The position numbers were made by a program, and so were the translations under genes. A DNA stretch of 64,000 bases from Bovifimicola ammoniilytica (GTDB lineage: Bacteria > Bacillota > Clostridia > Lachnospirales > Lachnospiraceae), in contig NZ_JAOQJN010000007.1 in the NCBI RefSeq assembly GCF_025567085.1, forward strand, positions 62,001-126,000. The letters are read 5' to 3'. Below, one piece after another: positions 26,183-33,579 of the stretch (its first letter is position 1; every line of letters begins with the position of its first letter). The notes beneath the pieces are model-generated. The model saw only the letters and a list, made by a program, of their open reading frames with translations, did no database searches and was not told the DNA's origin.

Positions 26183-27298
26183 ATGAGTAAATTAAACACA
26201 CCATTCAGATACGATTATGTAGGAAGCTTTTTAAGGCCAGAGGTTTTAAAGAAAGCAAGAGAAGATTATGAAAACGGTAAAATTACAAGAGAAGATTTAA
26301 CAAAAGTAGAAGATGAATGTATAACTAAACTTGTCAGCAAACAGAAAGAATTAGGATATAAAGTAATTACTGATGGTGAATTCAGAAGAGCAACATGGCA
26401 TTTAGATTTTATGTGGGGCTTTAATGGTGTCGGTCATCAGAAAACAGAGACAGGCTTACCATTCCATGGCGAAGCAGCAATGATTGATGATACTTATCTT
26501 ACAGGAAAAGTTTCACTTGGCGAACATCCTTTTATTGAGCATTTTAAATTCATCAAACAGTTTGAAGATGAGAATACAGTTGCAAAACTTACAATACCTG
26601 CACCAGCACAGTTCTTAGAACAGATGATTATGCCTTTTGCATGGGATAATTCTAAGAAATATTATAATACAGCAGATGAAATTGCTATAGATATTGCTAA
26701 TGGATACAAGAAATTCATCAAAGATGTATATGCAGCAGGATGCAGAAATCTTCAGTTAGATGACTGCTCATGGGGTATGTTAGTTGATGAAAATGCATGT
26801 CAGTTCTTTGGAACAGACAGCAAGGGATTAGAGAAAATAAAGAAACAGCTTGTAGATATCAACAACCTTGCAATTGTAGATAAACCAGAAGATATGATAA
26901 TTAATACACACGTATGCAGAGGAAATTTCCATTCTACATATGCAAGCAGTGGAGCGTATGACAGCGTTGCAGAAACATTATTTGCAAAGGAAAATGTAAA
27001 TGCATATTATTTAGAGTTCGATGATGAACGTTCAGGTGGTTTTGAATCACTTTCAAAGGTTACAGGTGATAAAAAGGTAGTTTTAGGTTTAATTACAACA
27101 AAATCTCCTGTATTAGAAGATAAGGAAACAGTTATTAAAAGAATTAATGAAGCTGCAAAATACATACCTCTTGACAGATTATACCTTAGTCCTCAGTGTG
27201 GTTTTGCATCATGCGAAATAGGCAATAAATTAACAGAAGAACAGCAGTGGGCAAAACTTAAATTAGTTAAAGAAATAGCTGAAGAAGTATGGAAATAA
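26183..27298 (+). CDS. MetE-like methyltransferase (YxjG/YxjH type)
   Basis: A 371-residue homologue of the C-terminal catalytic domain of cobalamin-independent methionine synthase. Zinc-ligand motifs are present: NTHVCRGNF and CGFAS, with the typical start YVGSFLRP and TDGEFRRATWH. Standalone proteins of this kind, such as Bacillus YxjG/YxjH, are thought to methylate homocysteine with a donor other than free methyl-THF polyglutamate; the donor here is unknown. The 270 bases upstream are AT-rich; no S-box or T-box was found, in contrast to the Bacillus genes. A strong terminator follows. Confidence 0.8.
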   Translation: MSKLNTPFRYDYVGSFLRPEVLKKAREDYENGKITREDLTKVEDECITKLVSKQKELGYKVITDGEFRRATWHLDFMWGFNGVGHQKTETGLPFHGEAAMIDDTYLTGKVSLGEHPFIEHFKFIKQFEDENTVAKLTIPAPAQFLEQMIMPFAWDNSKKYYNTADEIAIDIANGYKKFIKDVYAAGCRNLQLDDCSWGMLVDENACQFFGTDSKGLEKIKKQLVDINNLAIVDKPEDMIINTHVCRGNFHSTYASSGAYDSVAETLFAKENVNAYYLEFDDERSGGFESLSKVTGDKKVVLGLITTKSPVLEDKETVIKRINEAAKYIPLDRLYLSPQCGFASCEIGNKLTEEQQWAKLKLVKEIAEEVWK

Positions 27299-27366
27299 AA
27301 TAATTATTTATATATCAAATTTGCTTTAGCGGTTAAATAAAAATTAAATATTATGCGTAAAAAATG

Positions 27367-27427
27367 ACCTCTCTTGCAGGCAAATAAGTGAAATTAAATT
27401 TACTTAATGTCTGCAAGGGAGGTTTTT
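27367..27427 (+). terminator. Terminator after the MetE-like gene
   Basis: Arms ACCTCTCTTGCAG and CTGCAAGGGAGGT with one mismatch, inner AAGT-AAATT/AATTT-ACTT pairing, then TTTTTG. Confidence 0.85.
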
Positions 27428-27448
27428 GTATTTCAATTTCAAAAATGC

Positions 27449-27477
27449 TTGACAGATAAGTTACTTAGTGATATGGT
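27449..27477 (+). promoter_or_regulatory. Promoter of the GntR/ABC operon
   Basis: Perfect TTGACA, 17-base spacer, TATGGT. The -10 overlaps the dyad operator, so repressor binding should block RNA polymerase. Confidence 0.6.
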
Positions 27478-27500
27478 TAGTTACATAAGTAATGAACCAT
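27473..27500 (+). promoter_or_regulatory. Dyad operator, likely GntR site
   Basis: A 28-bp imperfect palindrome: ATGGTT at 27473 pairs with AACCAT ending at 27500, and GTTAC/GTAAT flank a central ATAA. It covers the -10 and start region of the GntR gene. YtrA-type repressors usually bind such sites at their own promoter. Confidence 0.5.
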
Positions 27501-27567
27501 ACAAGTAATTGCAAAAATACATATAAATTATTACTTTTGAGCTATCAAAGCAGGAAAGGAGGAGAAA

Positions 27568-27930
27568 ATGAACGAGATATTAACTCAGGAGAAATCAATC
27601 TACATACAGATTGCAGAAATGATTGAACGGGATATATTGCGGGATATCTTACTAGAGGAAGAGAAAGCACCAAGTACTAATGAACTTGCGAAACTCTATG
27701 CAATTAACCCGGCAACTGCAGCCAAAGGGATTAATATTCTTGTAGATAGAGGAATCCTATATAAGAAGCGTGGTATTGGAATGTTTGTTGTGAAAGGAGC
27801 CAAAGAGATGATAATGGCAAAAAGAAAAGAAGAATTTTATGATAATTATATAAAAAAGCTTTTGTTAGAGGCATCAAGTATTGGTATCAGCAAAGAAGAA
27901 CTTATAGATATGATTAAGAAAGAAGATTAA
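27568..27930 (+). CDS. GntR family regulator, YtrA subfamily
   Basis: A 120-residue protein. An N-terminal winged helix (about 8-75: IYIQIAEMIERDIL, APSTNELAKLYAINPATAAKGINIL, GIGMFVVKG) is followed by a short helical dimerisation tail rather than a metabolite domain, the hallmark of the YtrA subfamily. Such repressors control adjacent ABC transporters that respond to cell-envelope stress or antibiotics. RBS AGGAGG is excellent. The ABC ATPase and permease genes follow, and a dyad sits on the promoter, so autorepression of the module is likely. Confidence 0.88.
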   Translation: MNEILTQEKSIYIQIAEMIERDILRDILLEEEKAPSTNELAKLYAINPATAAKGINILVDRGILYKKRGIGMFVVKGAKEMIMAKRKEEFYDNYIKKLLLEASSIGISKEELIDMIKKED

Positions 27931-27985
27931 AGAAAATTGCCTAAGGAATAGAGCAGATATTAAATTCTGCGGAATGGAGAAAAGT

Positions 27986-28861
27986 ATGAGTGAAATGTTA
28001 TCATGTAAAGGAATATATAAAAAGTATGGAAATAAAGAAGTGCTTAAAGGTATAAATCTTGATATAGAAAAAGGAAAGATTTATGGTCTGATTGGCAGAA
28101 ACGGAGTGGGAAAGACAACGCTTTTATCAATAATGACAGGACAGAGTATGGCATCAGAAGGAGTTGTCACCTTAGATGGCGAAAAGGTATGGGAAAATAA
28201 AGATGTTATTAATAAAATCTGTTTCTCAAGAGAATTAAATCCTATGGCAGTAATGGGTAACAATAATATTAAGGTTAAGGAGTATCTGAGGATTGCTTCA
28301 ATATTTTATCCAAATTGGGATTCTGAAATGGCAGATGAACTTATTAAAGAATTCGAATTAAATGTAAAGAAGCAGATTTGCAAGTTATCTAAAGGTATGA
28401 TGTCAATGGTTACAATAATTGTTGCATTGGCAAGCAAGTCTGAATTTACATTTCTTGACGAACCGGTTGCCGGACTTGATGTTGTAGCAAGAGACCAGTT
28501 TTACCGCGCTTTATTAGATGAATATGATAAGACAGGCAGAACATTTGTAATATCTACACATATCATAGAAGAGGCAGCAGACATTTTCGAGGAAGTAATT
28601 ATTATGAAAAATGGTCAGGTCATTCTTAAAGAGAATACGGTAGAACTTCTAGACAGAGCATTTCATATAAGTGGAAAAGCTGAAGAAGTAGATAAGTTAG
28701 TGGAGGGTATGGAAGTACATCACAGAGAAAATATTGGAAGAAGCAAGGGCGTAACAGTTTTAGCAAAACCGGGCGAACGAATAAATGCAAATGCTGATGT
28801 AAGTGTACAGCCTGTTAATTTGCAAAATCTATTCGTGGCATTATGTGGCAAGGGGGAATAG
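27986..28861 (+). CDS. ABC transporter ATP-binding protein
   Basis: A 291-residue ABC-2-type ATPase: Walker A GRNGVGKTT, Walker B EFTFLDEPVAGLD, and a signature that deviates from LSGGQ (LSKGMMSMV), as is usual in YtrA-linked transporters. A His-switch (STHIIEEA) is present. An upstream in-frame ATG at 27974 lies inside the ribosome-binding module (GGAATGGAG); the ATG at 27986, six bases after GGAG, is preferred. It ends three bases before the permease gene. Likely drives export or membrane-stress relief with that permease; substrate unknown. Confidence 0.88.
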   Translation: MSEMLSCKGIYKKYGNKEVLKGINLDIEKGKIYGLIGRNGVGKTTLLSIMTGQSMASEGVVTLDGEKVWENKDVINKICFSRELNPMAVMGNNNIKVKEYLRIASIFYPNWDSEMADELIKEFELNVKKQICKLSKGMMSMVTIIVALASKSEFTFLDEPVAGLDVVARDQFYRALLDEYDKTGRTFVISTHIIEEAADIFEEVIIMKNGQVILKENTVELLDRAFHISGKAEEVDKLVEGMEVHHRENIGRSKGVTVLAKPGERINANADVSVQPVNLQNLFVALCGKGE

Positions 28862-28864
28862 ATT

Positions 28865-29488
28865 ATGACAGAGATTAAAGGAATTACAAGACAGGCATTA
28901 AAAAATCTGCTTGTTAGTTTTTTGACATTTGCATTAGTGATAATATTTTTTGCCTTTTTAAGTGCTCCAACTTATTCTAAAATGTCGAGAATAGGAATGG
29001 TATATACATTATATTTTAATTTATTTGTTATGCTTACATATGTAATTTCATTTACGACTTGTTATTTAAGAGTATATATTGCATTTGGAAGTACAAGAAG
29101 AAGACTCTTCATAAGTAAAAATATTGTGGCATTAGGTCTTATATGTATAGTAAATATAGTAGATATGATTGTATATGTGATATTTGATAAAATGGAACTT
29201 ACAAGAATTATTGGTTCAATTATAATATGTATTTTGGTTTTGGCGGCAGGCGAAATACTATCATTAATAATTTATAAATATGGAATGAAAGGTTATGTTA
29301 TAAGCTGTATGCTTGGTGGATTTGTCGGGGGATTATGTGGAGGAGGAGTTTTTCCGGCATCATTAATCAGAAAATATCTGCAAATGCCAGTTGTATGCTT
29401 AAGTGTTTTTGCCGTAAGCATTATCATCTATGCTGTGATTGAATATTTAGAATGGAAAATGATTTATAAATATGAGATAAGAACCTGA
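28865..29488 (+). CDS. ABC-type permease, small membrane protein
   Basis: A 207-residue protein with about six membrane helices. After helix 2 comes FGSTRRRLFISKN, a motif seen in the short permeases encoded with YtrA-type regulators; the orphan protein at 30649 carries a related GGTRKSFYIAE. It lies three bases behind the ATPase gene and completes the GntR-ATPase-permease operon. No specific substrate can be assigned. Confidence 0.7.
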   Translation: MTEIKGITRQALKNLLVSFLTFALVIIFFAFLSAPTYSKMSRIGMVYTLYFNLFVMLTYVISFTTCYLRVYIAFGSTRRRLFISKNIVALGLICIVNIVDMIVYVIFDKMELTRIIGSIIICILVLAAGEILSLIIYKYGMKGYVISCMLGGFVGGLCGGGVFPASLIRKYLQMPVVCLSVFAVSIIIYAVIEYLEWKMIYKYEIRT

Positions 29489-29499
29489 TAAATATAAAA

Positions 29500-29588
29500 T
29501 AAGAGCCAAATAAGTGCTAAATCTTTAAAATCATATTATGACCTGACTTTCTAAAGATGGTTTAAAGTAAATACTTACCTGACTCTTA
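29500..29588. terminator. Converging-gene terminator-like structure
   Basis: TAAGAG (29500) pairs with CTCTTA (29583-29588) and ATCTTTA (29521) with TAAAGAT (29552-29558). It sits between the permease and FNT genes, which converge. Stem is imperfect and T-runs are short. Confidence 0.4.
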
Positions 29589-29600
29589 GATAAAGATATA

Positions 29601-30443
29601 TTAGTCTGCTTTTAAATCATTTTTATGGATTACATATATCGCAACACCGATAAAAATCATACCACCGATTATGTTTCCGATTGTTACATAGCTAAAGCAT
29701 ACAAGGCTTTTTGGTGATAATAAAGCATCACATTGTGAAGAAGTCAAACCATATAATTCCTGCGCTTTATTTACGTAATCAGAATTAGTAGCTGCTAACA
29801 TTCCGGCTGGAATATAGAACATATTTGCAACGCAATGCTCGAAACCGCAGATAACGAAAGCCATAATAGGAAAGAATACGGAAAGTATTTTGCCTGTTAC
29901 ATCTTTAGCGGCTGAAGCCATAAGTATTGCAAGGCATACTAAGATGTTACAGAGAATACCGCTTGTGAAACCTGCCAAAGGCTTAATATTAGTTTTACCA
30001 ATTGCGACTTTTATGGTATATGCACCAAGACCACCGTTTGAGTAATCAAACTGACCTGAAAAGAAAAGTAATATATCGATTATCAATGCACCTAAAAGGT
30101 TGCTTAGGTAGACAACTACAAGGTTTCTTACTACTGATAAACCACTGATTTTCTTATTCATATATGCCATTATTAACATACAGTTTCCGGTAAATAATTC
30201 GCCACCGACTAATATAACAAGCATTAAACCGACAGGGAATACAGCTCCGGCTAAGGTTCTTGCAAGTCCGACATTGCTTATGTTATGAACTGCTACGTTA
30301 CTCGCAGCACCGCCGAGTGCGATGAAAGCGCCTGCGAAAATACCTAACATAATCATTTTGAAAAGTGAAAGATTTGCTTTAGTAATCTGCCCGTCAATAT
30401 TATTTTGTACAACCTCTGTAGGTGTATAGAAATTGTTTTGCAT
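29601..30443 (-). CDS. Formate/nitrite transporter family protein
   Basis: A 280-residue, six-helix FNT channel (FocA/NirC family), which forms pentamers passing formate, nitrite or related anions. Recognisable family segments are LGGAASNVAVHN, GGELFTGN, FEHCVANMFYIPAGM and GNIIGGMIFIG. Formate export is plausible for a fermenting anaerobe and fits the formate-THF ligase elsewhere in the window, but nitrite or hydrosulfide cannot be excluded. RBS AAGGAG lies before the ATG. A promoter and a palindrome lie upstream. Confidence 0.88.
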   Translation of the reverse strand: MQNNFYTPTEVVQNNIDGQITKANLSLFKMIMLGIFAGAFIALGGAASNVAVHNISNVGLARTLAGAVFPVGLMLVILVGGELFTGNCMLIMAYMNKKISGLSVVRNLVVVYLSNLLGALIIDILLFFSGQFDYSNGGLGAYTIKVAIGKTNIKPLAGFTSGILCNILVCLAILMASAAKDVTGKILSVFFPIMAFVICGFEHCVANMFYIPAGMLAATNSDYVNKAQELYGLTSSQCDALLSPKSLVCFSYVTIGNIIGGMIFIGVAIYVIHKNDLKAD

Positions 30444-30476
30444 TAGTGAAATCTCCTTAATAATATAATAATTATT

Positions 30477-30505
30477 ATCCTAATGATAAGCAAAACAAAA
30501 GTCAA
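30477..30505 (-). promoter_or_regulatory. Promoter of the FNT gene
   Basis: On the minus strand: TTGACT, 17-base spacer, TAGGAT, about 35 bases before the ATG. Confidence 0.5.
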
Positions 30506-30511
30506 TAAAAA

Positions 30512-30541
30512 TACGAAAATAATAATGTATTAATTTTCGTA
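30512..30541. promoter_or_regulatory. Inverted repeat upstream of the FNT promoter
   Basis: TACGAAAAT (30512-30520) and ATTTTCGTA (30533-30541), 12 bases apart, just upstream of the FNT -35. Candidate activator or repressor site. Confidence 0.45.
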
Positions 30542-30582
30542 CAGAAATAGAGAATAGAATAAAAGAAAGAATGTTACCGCAT

Positions 30583-30598
30583 TTATCGTATACGATAA
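30583..30598. promoter_or_regulatory. Perfect 16-bp palindrome
   Basis: TTATCGTATACGATAA reads the same on both strands and lies 50 bases before the orphan permease-like gene. Likely a protein-binding site; the binding protein is unknown. Confidence 0.45.
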
Positions 30599-30648
30599 CT
30601 TTGAATGGCAGGCAATGAAAATGAAATACCTGCAGAATGGAGAGAATT

Positions 30649-31371
30649 ATGACTGTTAAATTATTTAAGATGAGTTACAGAAAACTACTAATATTTTTAT
30701 TATGTATGGCAGCAAGTTTTTTTGTGGGTTTAACCATACAGCTAATCAATGGAGACAGTGATAGCCAGCAGATTTCGATAATAATGACTATATTAATTAC
30801 ATGCTTTTTTGAATTTTTTTTCATACCGATGGGAATGGCAAATGATTTTAAAATATATATACAGATGGGTGGAACCAGAAAATCTTTCTACATTGCAGAA
30901 TTGATTTTTGAAATCGTAAAGTATCTGATATTAACAGTATTCTTAGCAATTTCATATAAGTTTCAAAAGCAGATATATAATAAAGCAGGTAAAGAAAGCT
31001 GCCTTATAAATGAGCATATGGATAAGTATATAAATATCGGCTCTGTTTTATTATTGATTGGCTTTGTAATAGCACTGATGATGTTGCTATCGGCATTAGC
31101 TGTAATGTATAAAGAAAAAGTATATATTATAATATGGATAGTTTATCTTGTAGTATGTATGATACCTGTACAGCTGCATAATTTAGAAGAAAATGATAAT
31201 GACTCAATGCCTGCACGATTTGCATTATGGATTAAGAATAAAGCGTGGTTTAGTAACTTAAAAGATATGATTCTTAATCCTGATATGACACAGGTATATC
31301 TGGCAGCAGGAAGTCTTACAGTTTTGTGCCTTGTAATTTCCTATCTTATAATAGCAAGGAAAGATTATTAA
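30649..31371 (+). CDS. Orphan permease-like membrane protein
   Basis: A 240-residue membrane protein with about six helices. MGGTRKSFYIAE (about 72) resembles FGSTRRRLFISK in the ABC permease at 28865, so it is probably a diverged relative. There is no adjacent ATPase; it may borrow the one encoded at 27986. A frame ATG at 30637 lies inside the module GCAGG...CCTGC-AGAATGGAG; the ATG at 30649 is preferred. A perfect palindrome upstream suggests its own regulation. Confidence 0.6.
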   Translation: MTVKLFKMSYRKLLIFLLCMAASFFVGLTIQLINGDSDSQQISIIMTILITCFFEFFFIPMGMANDFKIYIQMGGTRKSFYIAELIFEIVKYLILTVFLAISYKFQKQIYNKAGKESCLINEHMDKYINIGSVLLLIGFVIALMMLLSALAVMYKEKVYIIIWIVYLVVCMIPVQLHNLEENDNDSMPARFALWIKNKAWFSNLKDMILNPDMTQVYLAAGSLTVLCLVISYLIIARKDY

Positions 31372-31418
31372 TTCAGAATAAGCATTTATATAATACAGAA
31401 TACAAAAACAAACAAAAG

Positions 31419-31446
31419 TTGACATATAATGGTTTTGTGATATAAT
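31419..31446 (+). promoter_or_regulatory. Promoter of the NlpC/P60 gene
   Basis: Perfect TTGACA, 16-base spacer, perfect TATAAT; one of the strongest promoters in the window. Confidence 0.7.
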
Positions 31447-31460
31447 AAGTTCGTAACAAA

Positions 31461-31477
31461 TGTAACATTTTTGTAAC
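31461..31477 (+). promoter_or_regulatory. WalR-like box
   Basis: TGTAAC, five bases, TGTAAC: an exact fit to the WalR (YycF) direct-repeat consensus, which controls cell-wall hydrolase genes in Firmicutes. It lies 15 bases downstream of the -10, a position more typical of repression. Confidence 0.5.
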
Positions 31478-31561
31478 AATTGAACAAATAACAATTGGTC
31501 AAATTAAGCAAATGTAATAATAACTAAGTATACAAAGACAAATATTCAGAGAGGTATACAA

Positions 31562-32863
31562 GTGAAAAAGGACGATATCATGAAATACAGAAAAAATATA
31601 GCATATGGAGTTACAGGAGTGGCATTAGCTAGTTTTATGATAACTGGAATACATATGCAGACAGATGCTAAGAGTAATAAGGCAAAATTTGAAGGCAATA
31701 TTTCAGCAGAAGTAACCATTCCATCAGCAGGAATTGCTAAATTATTAGTAAATAATGAGAATGAGAATAGTGCTAAAAGTAATAAAAATGAAGATAAAAG
31801 TGTTGATAATAAATTATCAGGTGGTATAGCTTCAATTCTTAATAATTATTATATAGATACACTTGCCAATGAAAGTAAGGTAAGTATTAAAGCTGTAGAT
31901 ACAGTTCTTAGTATGTTACCCGCCGAAGATACAGAGGATACTAAAGAAACAGAAACAACAGATAAAGCAGCAGAAGAGGCTGCACAGGAAGAACAGCCAC
32001 AGCAGCCACAGCAGGTAAGTTCAATTGTAGCAGGATATAATGTACTAGGTGTAGCAAACGTTACAAACTACTTAAATGTAAGAGAGACACCTGATTTAGA
32101 TGGAAAAGTTCTTGGTAAGCTTCCTATGAATGCAGGTTGTGAGATACTTGAGACACTTGATGGCTGGTATAAGATATCCTCAGGAAGCGTTGAGGGTTAT
32201 GTAAGTGCTGAATATCTTCTTACCGGTGCAGAGGCAAATGAAAGAGCATCAGGTTGTTTAGCAACAGTTGCTAAAGTTAAAGCAGATATGCTTATGGTAA
32301 GAGAAGAGCCTAATACAGATTGTACAATTCTGACAAGAGTTGCATATGATGAAGAATTAGAAGCTGTAGAGTTATTAGACGGCTGGGTAAAAGTTAATAT
32401 AGATAATAAATTCGGATATGTAAGTGCAGAATATGTCGATGTCTATCAGACATTACCTAAGGGTGTAACAATAGAAGAGTTATCATACGGTAACGGAATA
32501 TCTAATACAACAGTTGACTTGATAGAATATGCAAAACAATTCTTAGGCAATCCATATGTTTATGGAGGAACAAGTCTTACTAATGGTACTGACTGTTCTG
32601 GATTCACAATGAGAATATTTGAACACTTTGGATATGGTCTTAGCAGAACTTCAAGAGAACAGGCTAATAATGGTACAAGAGTATCACTTTCAGAGATTCA
32701 GCCGGGTGATTTATTATTCTATAGCCATGGAGGTTCAATTGGACATGTTGCGATATACATTGGAAATGGTCAGATTATTCATGCCAGCACAGAGAGAACA
32801 GGTATAATAATTGGAAATGCTTTCTATACAACACCAGTGTGTGCTACAAGAATCATTAACTAA
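31562..32863 (+). CDS. Secreted NlpC/P60 hydrolase with two SH3b domains
   Basis: A 433-residue exported peptidoglycan hydrolase. GTG start with GAGAGG seven bases upstream; residues about 10-36 form a signal peptide. A low-complexity region with a Glu/Thr/Gln-rich stretch follows. Two bacterial SH3 domains (about 158-222: YLNVRETPDLDGKVLG; about 238-302: MLMVREEPNTD) should bind the wall. The C-terminal NlpC/P60 domain (about 318-433) has Cys in TDCSGFTMRIF and His in GHVAIYIGNG, so it should cleave D-Glu-DAP bonds in stem peptides. A WalR-like box at the promoter fits a wall-turnover role. Confidence 0.88.
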   Translation: MKKDDIMKYRKNIAYGVTGVALASFMITGIHMQTDAKSNKAKFEGNISAEVTIPSAGIAKLLVNNENENSAKSNKNEDKSVDNKLSGGIASILNNYYIDTLANESKVSIKAVDTVLSMLPAEDTEDTKETETTDKAAEEAAQEEQPQQPQQVSSIVAGYNVLGVANVTNYLNVRETPDLDGKVLGKLPMNAGCEILETLDGWYKISSGSVEGYVSAEYLLTGAEANERASGCLATVAKVKADMLMVREEPNTDCTILTRVAYDEELEAVELLDGWVKVNIDNKFGYVSAEYVDVYQTLPKGVTIEELSYGNGISNTTVDLIEYAKQFLGNPYVYGGTSLTNGTDCSGFTMRIFEHFGYGLSRTSREQANNGTRVSLSEIQPGDLLFYSHGGSIGHVAIYIGNGQIIHASTERTGIIIGNAFYTTPVCATRIIN

Positions 32864-32906
32864 ATTTATTAATATCAATGTAAAGTTGTAATAGTTAATT
32901 TAATTA

Positions 32907-32935
32907 TAGACAAAGCCGGATGGCTATGTTATAAT
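32907..32935 (+). promoter_or_regulatory. rpsO promoter
   Basis: TAGACA, 17-base spacer, perfect TATAAT. A leader of about 90 bases follows, with GCGTACTCTTGG and a short TATAGG/CCTGTT hairpin; it could be the S15 autoregulatory leader, which varies widely between lineages. Confidence 0.65.
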
Positions 32936-33032
32936 ATATAAGGTTTATGCCAAAAGTTTAGCGTACTCTTGGTTATAGGACACTCCGACCTGTTACTAAG
33001 CGTATAGCGATTAAAAATTAGGAGGAATTATT

Positions 33033-33299
33033 ATGATTTCAAAGGAAAAGAAAGCAGAACTTATTGCAGCTTATGGAAGACAGCCTGGTGACACAGGATC
33101 TCCAGAGGTACAGATTGCTATTTTAACAGAAAGAATCAGAGAGTTAACAGAGCATTTAAAAGTTCATCAGAAAGATCATCATTCAAGAAGAGGACTTCTT
33201 AAATTAGTAGGTCAGAGAAGAGGACTTCTTGCATACTTAAAGGAAACTGATCTTGAAGGATATCGTGCATTAATTGAGAAATTAGGTATCAGAAAATAA
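33033..33299 (+). CDS. rpsO: 30S ribosomal protein S15
   Basis: Full-length 88-residue S15. Family residues are intact: DTGSPEVQIAILTERI, the 16S-binding HLKVHQKDHHSRRGLL and VGQRRGLLAYL. It binds the central domain of 16S rRNA early in 30S assembly and represses its own translation in several bacteria. RBS AGGAGG is strong. The rpsO-pnp order is widely conserved. A terminator follows, so pnp gets only part of its transcription from here. Confidence 0.97.
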   Translation: MISKEKKAELIAAYGRQPGDTGSPEVQIAILTERIRELTEHLKVHQKDHHSRRGLLKLVGQRRGLLAYLKETDLEGYRALIEKLGIRK

Positions 33300-33335
33300 T
33301 CAATATCTAGTATCTGAAAGATATTATGCATATTC

Positions 33336-33362
33336 GGGGCGGCCAAAACCGCCCCATTTTTT
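33336..33362 (+). terminator. rpsO terminator
   Basis: GGGGCGG / CCGCCCC with a six-base loop, then ATTTTTTG. Textbook rho-independent terminator. Confidence 0.92.
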
Positions 33363-33406
33363 GAAATTAAATATTTATGGTTATCCAATAAAGAGGCATT
33401 GCAAAT

Positions 33407-33491
33407 CCGAGACCACTGAAAAGATTATAATTATTATTGTTTTTTTATGGAAGATAGAATTATAAGCTTTTCAGTGTTTTCGGCGAAAGCC
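33407..33491 (+). ncRNA. Large hairpin in the pnp leader
   Basis: CACTGAAAAG and AATTATAA-type arms pair across a 25-base loop: 33414-33432 with 33458-33476, flanked by CCGA/CGG. A small GGCGAAAGCC tetraloop hairpin follows. The long stem sits between the rpsO terminator and pnp, as in E. coli, where an RNase III-cut hairpin controls pnp. The same role here is inference. Confidence 0.55.
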
Positions 33492-33579
33492 TTTTATATA
33501 ATAAAGGGTAACGTGAAATTCAAAAATGGAGAAATTAAAATAATGAAAGGAAGGCAGAAACAAACTGCAAGGTAAAAAA

